Shown piece by piece: positions 16,835-26,209 of a DNA stretch of 64,000 nucleotides (its first letter is position 1; each line of letters begins with the position of its first letter). Origin of the DNA: Mycobacterium genavense ATCC 51234 (lineage in GTDB: Bacteria; Actinomycetota; Actinomycetes; Mycobacteriales; Mycobacteriaceae); assembly GCF_000526915.1 (NCBI RefSeq), contig NZ_JAGZ01000009.1, forward strand, positions 124,001 to 188,000, read 5' to 3'. Made by a program: the position numbers and the translations under genes. The notes beneath the pieces are model-generated. The model searched no databases. It saw only the letters and a list, made by a program, of their open reading frames with translations, and was not told where the DNA came from.

Positions 16835-18475
16835 ATGACGAGCGTTACCGACCACAGCGCGGAGCCCGCTGCCGAGCACACCATCGACATCCACACCACC
16901 GCGGGCAAGCTGGCCGAACTGCACAAGCGCCGGGAAGAGTCGCTGCACCCGGTCGGTGAAGAGGCCGTCGAGAAGGTGCACGCCAAAGGCAAGCTGACCG
17001 CCCGCGAGCGCATCCTGGCCCTGCTCGACGAGCACTCGTTCGTCGAGCTCGACGCGCTGGCCAAGCACCGCAGCACCAACTTCGGGCTGGAGGCCAACCG
17101 GCCGCTCGGCGACGGTGTGATCACCGGCTACGGCACCATCGACGGCCGCGACGTGTGCATCTTCAGCCAGGACGCCACGGTGTTCGGCGGCAGCCTCGGC
17201 GAGGTCTACGGCGAGAAGATCGTCAAGGTGCAGGAGCTGGCCATCAAGACCGGCCGCCCGCTGATCGGCGTCAACGACGGCGCGGGCGCACGCATCCAGG
17301 AGGGCGTCGTCTCGCTGGGCCTGTACAGCCGCATCTTCCGCAACAACATCCTGGCCTCGGGCGTCGTCCCGCAGATCTCGCTGATCATGGGGGCCGCCGC
17401 CGGTGGGCACGTCTACTCCCCCGCCCTGACCGACTTCGTGATCATGGTCGACCAGACCAGCCAGATGTTCATCACCGGCCCCGACGTGATCAAGACCGTC
17501 ACCGGCGAGGACGTCACGATGGAGGAGCTCGGCGGCGCGCACACCCACATGGCCAAGTCGGGCACCCTGCACTACGTCGCCTCCGGCGAGCAGGACGCCT
17601 TCGACTGGGTCCGCGACCTGCTGGGCTACCTGCCACCGAACAACTTCACCCATGCGCCCCGCTACCAAGCCGAGGTTCCGGTGGGGTCCATCGAAGACAA
17701 CCTCACCGACGAGGACCTCGAGCTGGACACGCTGATCCCGGACTCGCCCAACCAGCCCTACGACATGCACGAGGTGATCACCCGGATCCTCGACGACGAC
17801 GAGTTCCTGGAGATCCAGGCCGGTTACGCGCAGAACATCGTCGTCGGGTTCGGGCGGGTCGACGGCCGGCCGGTCGGGATCGTGGCCAACCAGCCAACCC
17901 AGTTCGCCGGCTGCCTGGACATCAACGCCTCGGAGAAGGCCGCCCGGTTCGTGCGGACCTGCGACTGCTTCAACATCCCGATCATCATGCTGGTGGACGT
18001 ACCGGGCTTCCTGCCGGGCACGGGTCAGGAATACAACGGCATCATCCGACGCGGCGCCAAGCTGCTGTTCGCCTACGGCGAGGCCACCGTTCCGAAGATC
18101 ACCGTGATCACCCGCAAGGCCTACGGCGGTGCCTACTGCGTGATGGGTTCCAAGGACATGGGCTGCGACGTCAACCTGGCCTGGCCGACGGCGCAGATCG
18201 CGGTGATGGGCGCCTCGGGTGCGGTCCGCTTCGTCTATCGCCAGCAGCTCAAGGAGGCCGCCAAGGAAGGCCGCGACGTCGACGAGCTGCGGCTGCAGTT
18301 GCAGCAGGAGTACGAGGACACGTTGGTCAACCCGTACGTCGCCGCCGAGCGCGGCTATGTCGACTCGGTCATCCCGCCGTCGCACACCCGCGGTTACATC
18401 GCCACGTCGCTGCGGCTGCTGGAACGCAAGATCTCCCACCTGCCGCCGAAGAAGCACGGGAACATTCCGCTATGA
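16835..18475 (+). CDS. accD5: Acyl-CoA carboxylase carboxyltransferase beta subunit AccD5
   Basis: 546-residue carboxyltransferase that moves CO2 from biotinylated AccA3 onto propionyl-CoA (and acetyl-CoA), supplying methylmalonyl-CoA for methyl-branched lipids. The N-half contains GGSLGEVYGEKIVK and NDGAGARIQEG; the C-half has PGFLPGTGQEY and AYGGAYCVMGSKDMG, the oxyanion-stabilising glycine regions of this fold. Ends LPPKKHGNIPL as in mycobacterial AccD5. The stop overlaps the accE5 ATG (ATGA). No defects. Confidence 0.97.
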   Translation: MTSVTDHSAEPAAEHTIDIHTTAGKLAELHKRREESLHPVGEEAVEKVHAKGKLTARERILALLDEHSFVELDALAKHRSTNFGLEANRPLGDGVITGYGTIDGRDVCIFSQDATVFGGSLGEVYGEKIVKVQELAIKTGRPLIGVNDGAGARIQEGVVSLGLYSRIFRNNILASGVVPQISLIMGAAAGGHVYSPALTDFVIMVDQTSQMFITGPDVIKTVTGEDVTMEELGGAHTHMAKSGTLHYVASGEQDAFDWVRDLLGYLPPNNFTHAPRYQAEVPVGSIEDNLTDEDLELDTLIPDSPNQPYDMHEVITRILDDDEFLEIQAGYAQNIVVGFGRVDGRPVGIVANQPTQFAGCLDINASEKAARFVRTCDCFNIPIIMLVDVPGFLPGTGQEYNGIIRRGAKLLFAYGEATVPKITVITRKAYGGAYCVMGSKDMGCDVNLAWPTAQIAVMGASGAVRFVYRQQLKEAAKEGRDVDELRLQLQQEYEDTLVNPYVAAERGYVDSVIPPSHTRGYIATSLRLLERKISHLPPKKHGNIPL

Positions 18476-18726
18476 GTTCAGCCCCAGTCAGCGACGAGGA
18501 CGGACAGTCGACGACGCCGCACCGGCCGCACATCCAGATCCTGCGCGGCCACCCCACCGACGCCGAACTCGCCGCGTTGGTCACCGTGCTGGGCAGCGTC
18601 GGCGGCGGGCCGGCGCCCGAACCCCCGGAGAAGACCCGCTGGGGCCTTCCGGTCGACAAGCTGCGCTACGCGATCAGCAATTACCAGCGCATCACCCTGC
18701 AGGAACGCATCCACATGCAGCGATGA
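18472..18726 (+). CDS. accE5: Acyl-CoA carboxylase epsilon subunit AccE5
   Basis: 84 residues, the small epsilon subunit that links AccA3 to the AccD5 hexamer and raises its activity. The conserved core IQILRGHPTDAELAALVTVL is followed by a proline-rich linker and the C-terminal WGLPVDKLRY. The ATG overlaps the accD5 stop by 4 bases. The N-terminal tail is shorter than I remember for M. tuberculosis AccE5. Confidence 0.9.
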   Translation: MSSAPVSDEDGQSTTPHRPHIQILRGHPTDAELAALVTVLGSVGGGPAPEPPEKTRWGLPVDKLRYAISNYQRITLQERIHMQR

Positions 18727-18769
18727 CCCGCGCCGACGACGATGGCGCCGGGGTCGAGGGGCGGCGTCA

Positions 18770-19411
18770 TTGACCCGCGTGGTGCTCGGGTCGGCCTCCA
18801 GCGGGCGCCTCAACGTGCTGCGCCAGGCCGGCATCGACCCCTTGGTCGTCGTGTCCGGAGTCGACGAGGATCGGGTGATCGCCGATCTGGGACCGAACGC
18901 CTCACCGAGTGACGTGGTGCGCGCGCTGGCCCAGGCCAAGGCCGAGCAGGTGGCCGGCGAACTGGATCGCAGCGTGGCGGCGGATTGCGTTGTCATCGGC
19001 TGTGATTCGATGCTTTTTCTCGACGACAAGCTGTGCGGCAAGCCGGAGTCCGTCGACGCCGCGCGCCAACTCTGGCAGTCGATGGCCGGACGCTCCGGGC
19101 AGCTCTACACCGGCCACTGCGTGATCCGGGTGCAGAACGCCGATATTGTGCATTGTGAAGCCCAAACATCAATCACCACAGTGTATTTCGGCACGCCAGC
19201 GCCCGATGACCTGGAGGCGTATCTTGCCGACGGCGAATCGCTGCGGGTGGCCGGCGGCTTCACCCTGGACGGCCTGGGCGGCTGGTTCATCGACGGTGTC
19301 GACGGTGACCCCTCGGCCGTGGTGGGAATCGGGCTGCCGCTGACCCGCACGCTGCTGCGCCGCGCGGGCGTGTCCATCGCGACGCTGTGGGCGGATAATC
19401 CACTCGGCTGA
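18770..19411 (+). CDS. Maf-like nucleotide pyrophosphatase
   Basis: 213 residues. Begins VVLGSASSGRLNVLRQAGI, the Maf substrate loop (S-S-GR); further in are CDSMLFLDDKLCGKP and the conserved GQLYTGHCVI and GGFTLDGLGGWFIDGV. Maf proteins hydrolyse non-canonical or canonical NTPs to NMP and pyrophosphate and can affect septation. A TTG at 18770 is the best start, since the conserved loop begins three residues later. It follows accE5 by 43 bp on the same strand. Confidence 0.9.
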   Translation: MTRVVLGSASSGRLNVLRQAGIDPLVVVSGVDEDRVIADLGPNASPSDVVRALAQAKAEQVAGELDRSVAADCVVIGCDSMLFLDDKLCGKPESVDAARQLWQSMAGRSGQLYTGHCVIRVQNADIVHCEAQTSITTVYFGTPAPDDLEAYLADGESLRVAGGFTLDGLGGWFIDGVDGDPSAVVGIGLPLTRTLLRRAGVSIATLWADNPLG

Positions 19412-19476
19412 CCCCATACGCCGGAGCCGCTCCGCGGTCACGACGATTTGGTAAGTCCGGCTATATTGATGGCCAT

Positions 19477-20726
19477 GTGGACGGCCGACTGCCGCACGAA
19501 ATCTGCGCCGCGGTGGTTGAAGCGGTGAGCCGCACCCAGCCTGGCGTAGCGTTCGACGAACTGGAAGCCAAGATCAAAGCGGGCATGGCCGCCTACGCGA
19601 TCCCGGGCGTCGCGGGTGCGGTCTGGGCCGGTGGCCAAGAGTTCGTGCGGGGCTACGGGGTCACCAACGTAGACCATCCGACACCCGTCGACGGCGACAC
19701 CGTATTCCGAATCCGCTCCACCACAAACACTTTCACGGGAACGGTGATGATGCGGCTGGTTGAGCAGGGCAAGGTGGACCTGGACTCCCCGTGCGCCGCT
19801 ACCTGCCCGACTTCGCGGTGGCCGGCCGCATCATCGAGGTGCTCACCGGAACCACCTACGAGTCGGCGGTGCAGAGGCTGCTGCTCGACCCGCTGCAGCT
19901 GACGCACACCCGCTACTTTTCCGACCAGATAATCGGCTTGAAGGTGGCGGCATCGCACCGGGTGGCCAACGGCAGACCCGTTGTCGATACCAACTTTTGG
20001 GCATTTCCACGCAGTTGCAACCCCACCGGCGGGTTGATGTCCACGGCGCGAGATCAGCTGCGCTACGCACAGTTTCACCTCGGTGACGGCACGGCACCCG
20101 GCGGCGAGCGGATTCTGAGCCGGGAGTCACTCGAGGCGATGCGGTCGAACCCGGGTGCGGGCGGGACACTTTGGGTCGAGCTGACCGGGATGGGCATCAC
20201 CTGGATGCTGCGGCCCTCCGCGCAGAACGTGACCATCGTCGAGCACGGCGGCACCTGGACGGGCCAACGCTCCGGTTTTTTCATGACACCCGATCGCGAC
20301 TTCGCCATGACCGTGCTGACCAACTCCGATGGCGGATTCGATCTGATCAACGACCTGTTCTCCTGCGACTGGGCGTTGCGCAGATTCGTCGGACTGACCA
20401 ACATGCCCACCACGCCGCTCCACCTGGACGCCGTCGACCTGGCGGCCTATGCCAGCCGGTACGTCGCCGAGCAAGTCTGTCAGGACGGCAGCATCGAGCA
20501 AACCGTCATCGAGCTCTACCCCAGCGACGGCCGGCTCACCGGAAGCATGAGCATCGGCGACACCAGCCGCACCTGGCTGGGCCTCGCGCTCTACCGGACC
20601 GACTACGGGCTCGACCTCGGACCCGACGACCAACCCACCGGCAGCCGCTCCAACTTCGTCCGTGCACCCGACGGTGACATCGCCTGGTTATGCAGCCAGC
20701 ACGGGCGCCTGTTCCGACGCCAATAG
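19477..20726 (+). pseudogene. Serine beta-lactamase/esterase-family protein, degenerate
   Basis: Remnant of a class C beta-lactamase-like hydrolase (Pfam beta-lactamase). Three independent defects are visible. The active-site SxxK reads S-T-T-N (19717-19728) in FRIRSTTNTFTGT, so the general-base Lys is lost. A one-base deletion in the C-run 19787-19790 shifts the frame between KVDLDSP and VRRYLPDF. After LPDFAVA the sequence jumps directly to GRIIEVLTGTTYES, so about 100 residues, including the usual YxN motif, are missing. The C-terminal region survives in frame, with the EHGGTW motif and a lipocalin-like tail. The GTG at 19477 gives the best start; a TATATT lies upstream. Very unlikely to make an active enzyme. 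Confidence 0.82.
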
Positions 20727-20765
20727 GACGCGCGGTGCGGGCAGCTGACCGGGCACGGTCGCGGT

Positions 20766-20771
20766 TACGCT
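20766..20771 (+). promoter_or_regulatory. Predicted -10 box of the second methyltransferase
   Basis: TACGCT (TANNNT) lies 6 bases before the GTG start at 20778, with no ribosome site in between, consistent with a leaderless transcript. Confidence 0.42.
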
Positions 20772-20777
20772 GAGCGC

Positions 20778-21767
20778 GTGGCGCGCACCGACGACGACTG
20801 GGATCTGGCCTCCGGTGTCGGCGTCACCGCGACCATCGTCGCGGCCGGGCGCGCGATGGCCACCAGGGATTCGCGCCAGTTGATCAACGATCCGTTCGCC
20901 GAACCTCTGGTCCGCGCGGTGGGGCTGGACTTCTTCACCAAGATGATGGACGGCGAACTCGACATGACCGCGATCGGGGATGTCTCACCGACCGTGGCGC
21001 AGGCGATGGTCGACGGAAACGCGGTGCGCGACAAGTACTTTGACGATTACCTTCGCACCGCCACCGACCGCGGGATTCGGCAAGTGGCCATTCTCGCGTC
21101 CGGGCTGGACGCCCGGGCCTACCGCCTGCCGTGGCCGACCGGGACCGTTGTCTACGAGATCGACCAACCACGAGTGCTGAACTTCAAGACGACGACCCTG
21201 GCCGACCTGGGGGCCGCGCCCCGCGCCACCCAACGCTGCGTGCCCAGCGACCTGCGCGCCGATTGGCCGACGCCGCTGCAAGCCGCCGGCTTTGACCCGG
21301 CAGCACCGACGGCATGGCTGGCCGAGGGTTTGCTGATCTCTCTCAAGCCGGAGGCCCAGGACCGGCTGTTCGACAACATCACCGCCCTGAGTGCGCCCGG
21401 GAGCATGGTGGCCACCGAATTCGTGTGCAGCATCGTCGATTTCGATGCCGAGCGAGCGCAAACCATCTCCAGCCCGTTCCGCGAACATGGCATCGACGTC
21501 GATTTGGCTTCGTTGATCTACACCGGCCAGCGCAACCACGTCCTCGACTACCTCGCCGCCTTGGGCTGGCGGCTCGAGGGCGTGCCACTGACAGAACTGT
21601 TCGAGCGCAGCGGCCTCGATGCCGGCCACGGACGACGACACCGTCTTCATCAGTGGCGCGCTGACCGACGACGGTTAGCGCCGGCCGTGTCCCCCGATCC
21701 GGGGACAGAGCCGTTCATCACCTACGTGGGCCGATCGGTGGAGTTGCGCCGCGGCAGATCTTCCTAG
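20778..21767 (+). CDS. SAM-dependent methyltransferase, LCM/UPF0677 family, probable 3' frameshift
   Basis: Paralogue of the gene at 2253. Conserved through residue ~280: WDLASGVGVTATIVAAGRA, NDPFAEPLVRAVG, ILASGLDARAYRLPWP, YEIDQPRV, and AEGLLISLKPEAQDRLFDNI. After LFERSGLDA the frame turns arginine-rich (GHGRRHRLHQWRADRRR), while one frame over it reads PATDDDTVFISGALTDDG and stops at 21678, the length normal for the family. A one-base insertion or two-base deletion at about 21621 explains this. The catalytic fold would survive, so the protein may still work with an altered tail. GTG start. Substrate unknown. Confidence 0.8.
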   Translation: MARTDDDWDLASGVGVTATIVAAGRAMATRDSRQLINDPFAEPLVRAVGLDFFTKMMDGELDMTAIGDVSPTVAQAMVDGNAVRDKYFDDYLRTATDRGIRQVAILASGLDARAYRLPWPTGTVVYEIDQPRVLNFKTTTLADLGAAPRATQRCVPSDLRADWPTPLQAAGFDPAAPTAWLAEGLLISLKPEAQDRLFDNITALSAPGSMVATEFVCSIVDFDAERAQTISSPFREHGIDVDLASLIYTGQRNHVLDYLAALGWRLEGVPLTELFERSGLDAGHGRRHRLHQWRADRRRLAPAVSPDPGTEPFITYVGRSVELRRGRSS

Positions 21768-21807
21768 TTTCGACGTATGCGATTCGTGAATCCAGGGAGG
21801 CGGATTT

Positions 21808-22735
21808 GTGATGCGTAGAGACGGCGATAGCTGGGATCTGGCCAGCCATGTCGGCGCGACCGCCACGCTGGTGGCCGCGGGCCGCGCCCGGGCCACCAAT
21901 TCGGCCGAGCCGTTGATCGAGGACCCGTTCGCCGAGCCGTTGGTCCGCTCGGTGGGCATCGAATTCCTTACCAAATGGGCCACCGGAGAGCTCTGCGCGT
22001 CCGAGGTCGACGAGCCGGAGGCGGCCTGGGGTCTTGCCCGCATGACCACCGATTTGGTGGCCCGCACTCGCTACTTCGATCGATTCCTCGCCGACGCGAC
22101 GGCCACCGGAATCCGCCAGGCGGTGATCCTGCGTCCGGGCTCGACGCGCGCGGCTACCGGCTGCCGTGGCCGCCCGGCACGGTGGTGTTCGAGATCGACC
22201 AACCGGACGTGCTGCGGTTCAAGGCCGCAACGCTGGCACGGCTGGGTGCCAAGCCCACGGCGCAGCTGCGGATGGTGCCGGCCGACCTGCGCGACGACTG
22301 GCCGACCGCGCTGCTGCGCAGCGGATTCGACCCGGCGTTACCGACGGCCTGGATCGCCGAAGGGCTTTTCGGTTACCTGCCCCCGCAGGCTCAGGATCGC
22401 TTGCTGGACAACGTCACCGGCCTCAGCGCGCCGGGAAGTCGGATGGCCACCGAGGCGTTCGTGGGGTCACCGGAACTGGACTGCGGGCGGGTCCAAGAGA
22501 TGATCCGCAACGCGACTCGCACCTGGCGTTACCATGGATTCGATCTGGACATCTGCGCGCTGAACTATCCGGGGGCCCGCAGCGAGGTCGCGGCTACCTC
22601 GACAGCTTCGGGTGGCGGTCCACGGGGACCACGGCCACGCAGCTGCTGGCCGATGACGGCCTGCTGGGCTGGCCGGGCGGCCACGCAACGCCGGCCGGCC
22701 AGCCCAGCTACTACACATCGGTTCTCGCGGCGTAG
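21808..22735 (+). pseudogene. SAM-dependent methyltransferase, LCM/UPF0677 family, two frameshifts
   Basis: Third family member, tandem to the second. Translation from GTG 21808 (or ATG 21811) behind GGGAGG gives WDLASHVGATATLVAAGRA and DPFAEPLVRSVG, then breaks at about 22130: CTGCGTCCGGG where CTG-GCG-TCC-GGG is expected, restoring ASGLDARGYRLPWPPGTVVFE in the next frame. A second single-G loss at about 22592 separates GARSEVA from GYLDSFGWRSTG. With both bases restored the product is 309 residues ending SYYTSVLAA at the TAG 22733-22735. The SAM site is cut off as written, so no active product is expected unless these are sequencing errors. Confidence 0.84.
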
Positions 22736-22787
22736 TGCACGACGGGCTTGTCGCGGCGCACCCACGGCCGGACAACCCGGAGCTGAG

Positions 22788-22793
22788 TAGGCT
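22788..22793 (+). promoter_or_regulatory. Predicted -10 box of sseA
   Basis: TAGGCT (TANNNT) ends 7 bases before the GTG start of sseA at 22801; no Shine-Dalgarno sequence is present, suggesting leaderless initiation. Confidence 0.45.
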
Positions 22794-22800
22794 TTGCTCT

Positions 22801-23694
22801 GTGCCGCTACCTCCCGATTCAAGCCCGACGCTGTCGGCCTACGCCCACCCCGAACGCTTGGTCACCGCGGACTGGTTGTCCGGCCACCTAGGCTCGCCCG
22901 GGCTGGCGATCGTCGAATCCGACGAGGACGTGCTGCCCTACGACGTCGGGCATATCCCCGGCGCGGTCAAGATCGACTGGCACACCGACCTCAACGATCC
23001 TCGGGTCCGCGACTACATCTCCGGCGAGCAGTTCGCGGAACTGATGAACCGCAAGGGCATCTCGCGCGACGACACCGTGGTGATCTACGGCGACAAGAGC
23101 AACTGGTGGGCCGCCTACGCGCTGTGGGTGTTCACGTTGTTCGGCCACCCGGATGTGCGGCTGCTCAACGGCGGGCGTGATCTGTGGCTGTCCGAGCGGC
23201 GCGACACCACCCTCGAGGTGCCCACCAAGACGTCGACGGGCTACCCCGTAATCGCGCGCAACGACGCACCGATCCGCGCCTACAAGGACGACGTGCTGGA
23301 CATCCTGGGCAGCCAACCGCTGATCGACGTGCGCTCGCCCGACGAGTACACCGGCAAGCGCACCCACATGCCCGACTATCCCGAGGAGGGCGCGCTGCGC
23401 GCCGGCCACATCCCGACCGCCCGGTCGATCCCGTGGGGCAAGGCGGTCGACGAGAGCGGCCGGTTCCGCAGCCGCGAGGAACTCGAAGAGCTGTACGGCT
23501 TTTTGAAACCCGACGACAAGACCGTCGTCTACTGCCGCATCGGCGAGCGATCCAGCCACACCTGGTTCGTCCTGACCCACCTGCTGGGCAAGGCGGGTGT
23601 GCGCAACTACGACGGGTCCTGGACCGAGTGGGGCAACACCGTGCGGGTGCCGATCGTCGCGGGCGAAGAACCGGGAGCCGTGCCGACCCGATGA
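22801..23694 (+). CDS. sseA: Thiosulfate sulfurtransferase SseA (rhodanese)
   Basis: 297 residues, the same length as I recall for M. tuberculosis SseA. Two rhodanese domains: residues ~15-135 (inactive, with DVGHIPGAVKIDW) and ~165-285 (active), with catalytic Cys245 in VVYCRIGERSSHTW. It transfers sulfane sulfur from thiosulfate or 3-mercaptopyruvate to an acceptor. The frame extends upstream to 22735, but GTG 22801 fits family length and a -10 box. The stop overlaps the ATG of the SufE-like gene, pointing to a sulfur-donor/sulfur-acceptor pair. Confidence 0.95.
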   Translation: MPLPPDSSPTLSAYAHPERLVTADWLSGHLGSPGLAIVESDEDVLPYDVGHIPGAVKIDWHTDLNDPRVRDYISGEQFAELMNRKGISRDDTVVIYGDKSNWWAAYALWVFTLFGHPDVRLLNGGRDLWLSERRDTTLEVPTKTSTGYPVIARNDAPIRAYKDDVLDILGSQPLIDVRSPDEYTGKRTHMPDYPEEGALRAGHIPTARSIPWGKAVDESGRFRSREELEELYGFLKPDDKTVVYCRIGERSSHTWFVLTHLLGKAGVRNYDGSWTEWGNTVRVPIVAGEEPGAVPTR

Positions 23695-24110
23695 CTCTGC
23701 CCGCTCCGCTAGCCGAGGTGGTGTCCGACTTCGCCGAAGTGCAGGGCCAGGACAAGCTGAGGCTGTTGCTGGAGTTCGCCGACGACCTGCCCGACCTGCC
23801 CGACGATCTGGCCGAGGCGGAGATGGAGCCGGTGCCCGAATGCCAGTCGCCGCTTTTCTTGCATGTCGACGCGCACGACCCGAACCGGGTGCGGCTGTAT
23901 TTCAGCGCTCCCGCCGAAGCGCCGACCACCCGCGGTTTTGCCTCGATCCTGGCCGCCGGCCTCGACCAGCAACCCGCCGCCGACATCCTGGTGGTGCCCG
24001 AAGATTTTTACGGCGAGCTGGGCTTGGCCGCCCTGATCAGCCCGCTGCGGCTGCGCGGCATGTCGGCGATGCTGGCCCGCATCAAGCGCCGATTGCGCGA
24101 GTCGGCTTGA
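23691..24110 (+). CDS. SufE-family sulfur acceptor protein
   Basis: 139 residues. SufE-like fold with the conserved region VPECQSPLFLHV carrying the single expected sulfur-accepting Cys, then RLYFSAPAEAPTTRGFASILAAGL and the C-terminal LSPLRLRGM-like stretch ISPLRLRGMSAML. SufE proteins take persulfide from a sulfurtransferase for Fe-S assembly or related reactions. Overlap of 4 bases with sseA suggests they act together. Matches Rv3284 by position. Confidence 0.88.
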   Translation: MTLPAPLAEVVSDFAEVQGQDKLRLLLEFADDLPDLPDDLAEAEMEPVPECQSPLFLHVDAHDPNRVRLYFSAPAEAPTTRGFASILAAGLDQQPAADILVVPEDFYGELGLAALISPLRLRGMSAMLARIKRRLRESA

Positions 24111-24218
24111 GAGGTACCAGGTATCAGCGCTTCGGGCGCGCCGCCTAAACTTCCCCCGACAAGACTTGTAAGAAATTCTCTTAGAGACGACGACTTCAGC
24201 CATACACAGGAGGCGCAG

Positions 24219-26015
24219 GTGCCTAGTCACGCCAGCTCGAGGATCGCCAAGGTGCTCGCTGCCAATCGCGGCGAAATCGCTGTCCGGGTGATCCGAGCGG
24301 CCCGCGACGCGGGCCTGTCCAGCGTGGCGGTGTACGCCGAGCCCGACGCCGACGCGCCGCACGTGCGGCTGGCCGACGAGGCGTTCGCCCTGGGCGGTCA
24401 GAATTCGGCCGAGTCCTACCTGGATTTCGGCAAGATTCTCGACGCGGCGGCCAAGTCCGGCGCCAACGCCATCCACCCCGGCTACGGATTTCTTTCGGAG
24501 AACGCCGATTTCGCGCAGGCGGTCATCGACGCCGGTCTGATCTGGATCGGGCCCAGCCCGCAGTCGATCCGCGACCTCGGCGACAAGGTCACCGCCCGCC
24601 ACATCGCCGCCCTGGCGCAGGCCCCGCTGGTGCCCGGCACCCCGGACCCGGTCAAGGATGCCGACGAGGTGGTGGCCTTCGCCAAGGAATACGGCGTGCC
24701 GATCGCGATCAAGGCGGCCTTCGGCGGCGGCGGCCGCGGCATGAAGGTGGCCCGCAGCATCGAGGAGATCCCCGAGTTGTTCGAGTCGGCCACCCGTGAG
24801 GCCGTCGCGGCGTTCGGTCGCGGCGAATGCTTCGTCGAGCGCTACCTCGACAAGCCGCGCCACGTCGAGGCCCAGGTGATCGCCGATCAGCACGGCAACG
24901 TCGTCGTCGCCGGCACCCGCGACTGCTCGCTGCAGCGCCGCTTCCAGAAGCTGGTCGAGGAGGCCCCGGCACCATTCCTGACCGACGCGCAGCGCAAGGA
25001 GATCCACGAGTCGGCCAAGCGGATCTGCAAGGAGGCGCACTACTACGGCGCCGGCACCGTCGAGTACCTGGTCGGCCAGGACGGCCTGATCTCGTTCCTC
25101 GAGGTCAACACCCGGCTGCAGGTCGAGCACCCGGTCACCGAGGAGACCGCCGGCATCGACCTGGTGCTGCAGCAGTTCAAGATCGCCAACGGCGACAAGC
25201 TGGACATCACCGAGGACCCGGCACCGCGCGGGCACGCGATCGAGTTCCGGATCAACGGCGAGGACGCCGGGCGCGGCTTCTTGCCCGCCCCCGGCCCGGT
25301 GACCCGCTACGACATCCCCACCGGCCCCGGTGTCCGGCTGGACTCCGGCGTCGAGGCGGGCTCGGTGATCGGCGGCCAATTCGACTCGATGCTGTCCAAG
25401 CTGATCGTGCACGGGGCAACCCGCGAGGAGGCGCTGGCGCGCTCCCGGCGGGCGCTGGACGAATTCCACGTCGAGGGCCTGGCCACGGTCATCCCCTTCC
25501 ACCGCGCCGTGGTGCGAGACCCGGCGTTCGTCGGCGACGACAACGGCTTCGCGGTGCACACCCGGTGGATCGAGACGGAGTGGGACAACACCATCGAGCC
25601 GTTCACCGGGGGCGAGCCCCTCGACGAGGACGACGCCCAGCCGCGGCAGAAGGTCGTCGTCGAGGTCGACGGGCGCCGGCTCGAAGTGTCGCTGCCCGGC
25701 GACCTGGCGCTGTCCAACAGTAGCGGCGTGACCGGCGCCGGCGTGATCCGCAAGAAGCCGAAGCCGCGCAAGCGCGGCGCGCACGGCGGAGCGGCGGCCT
25801 CGGGCGACGCGGTCACCGCGCCCATGCAGGGCACCGTGGTCAAGGTCGCGGTCGAGGAGGGCCAGCAGGTCGCCATCGGTGACCTGGTGGTGGTGCTCGA
25901 GGCGATGAAGATGGAGAACCCGGTCACCGCGCACAAGGACGGCATCATCACCGGTCTCGCGGTCGAGGCGGGCATCGCCATCACCCAGGGCACGGTGCTC
26001 GCCGAGATCAAGTAG
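24219..26015 (+). CDS. accA3: Biotin carboxylase/biotin carrier alpha subunit AccA3
   Basis: 598 residues. Biotin carboxylase domain at ~8-455 (VLAANRGEIAVRVIRAARD; ATP-grasp KAAFGGGGRGMKVA; EVNTRLQVEHPVTEE). A linker with RKKPKPRKRGAHGG follows, then the biotin carrier domain from ~525 with biotinylated Lys564 in EAMKMENP. It carboxylates biotin for several AccD partners, including AccD5 in this window. Start GTG 24219 is preceded by a strong AGGAGG. The 108-bp upstream region contains a small TCTC-TTA-GAGA palindrome (24177-24187) but no firm promoter call. Confidence 0.97.
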   Translation: MPSHASSRIAKVLAANRGEIAVRVIRAARDAGLSSVAVYAEPDADAPHVRLADEAFALGGQNSAESYLDFGKILDAAAKSGANAIHPGYGFLSENADFAQAVIDAGLIWIGPSPQSIRDLGDKVTARHIAALAQAPLVPGTPDPVKDADEVVAFAKEYGVPIAIKAAFGGGGRGMKVARSIEEIPELFESATREAVAAFGRGECFVERYLDKPRHVEAQVIADQHGNVVVAGTRDCSLQRRFQKLVEEAPAPFLTDAQRKEIHESAKRICKEAHYYGAGTVEYLVGQDGLISFLEVNTRLQVEHPVTEETAGIDLVLQQFKIANGDKLDITEDPAPRGHAIEFRINGEDAGRGFLPAPGPVTRYDIPTGPGVRLDSGVEAGSVIGGQFDSMLSKLIVHGATREEALARSRRALDEFHVEGLATVIPFHRAVVRDPAFVGDDNGFAVHTRWIETEWDNTIEPFTGGEPLDEDDAQPRQKVVVEVDGRRLEVSLPGDLALSNSSGVTGAGVIRKKPKPRKRGAHGGAAASGDAVTAPMQGTVVKVAVEEGQQVAIGDLVVVLEAMKMENPVTAHKDGIITGLAVEAGIAITQGTVLAEIK

Positions 26016-26049
26016 CCGACCAGGCTTCCTGGCAATCAGCTAAGGAAAC

Positions 26050-26076
26050 GTTGTCGGTCTCCGGCAGCGCGGGTAG
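26050..26076 (+). promoter_or_regulatory. Possible SigF-type promoter before the STAS gene
   Basis: GTTG (26050-26053), a 17-base spacer and GGGTAG (26071-26076) resemble the mycobacterial SigF consensus GTTT-N15-17-GGGTAT with one mismatch in each box. The leader to the ATG at 26210 would be long (~125 bases). If real, SigF would raise expression of a likely regulator of its own antagonist. Confidence 0.33.
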
Positions 26077-26209
26077 GGTGCGAGGCAGATTGAGTTCACA
26101 GCCGCCCGGACCACGTCAGCGCCGCGCGGAAGGCGAATTCCCTACCTTCGAGCATTGCCTCGCCGTTGACGTAGTCCCCACACCGATCCTCGGTTGAGGG
26201 AGTGAAGCA

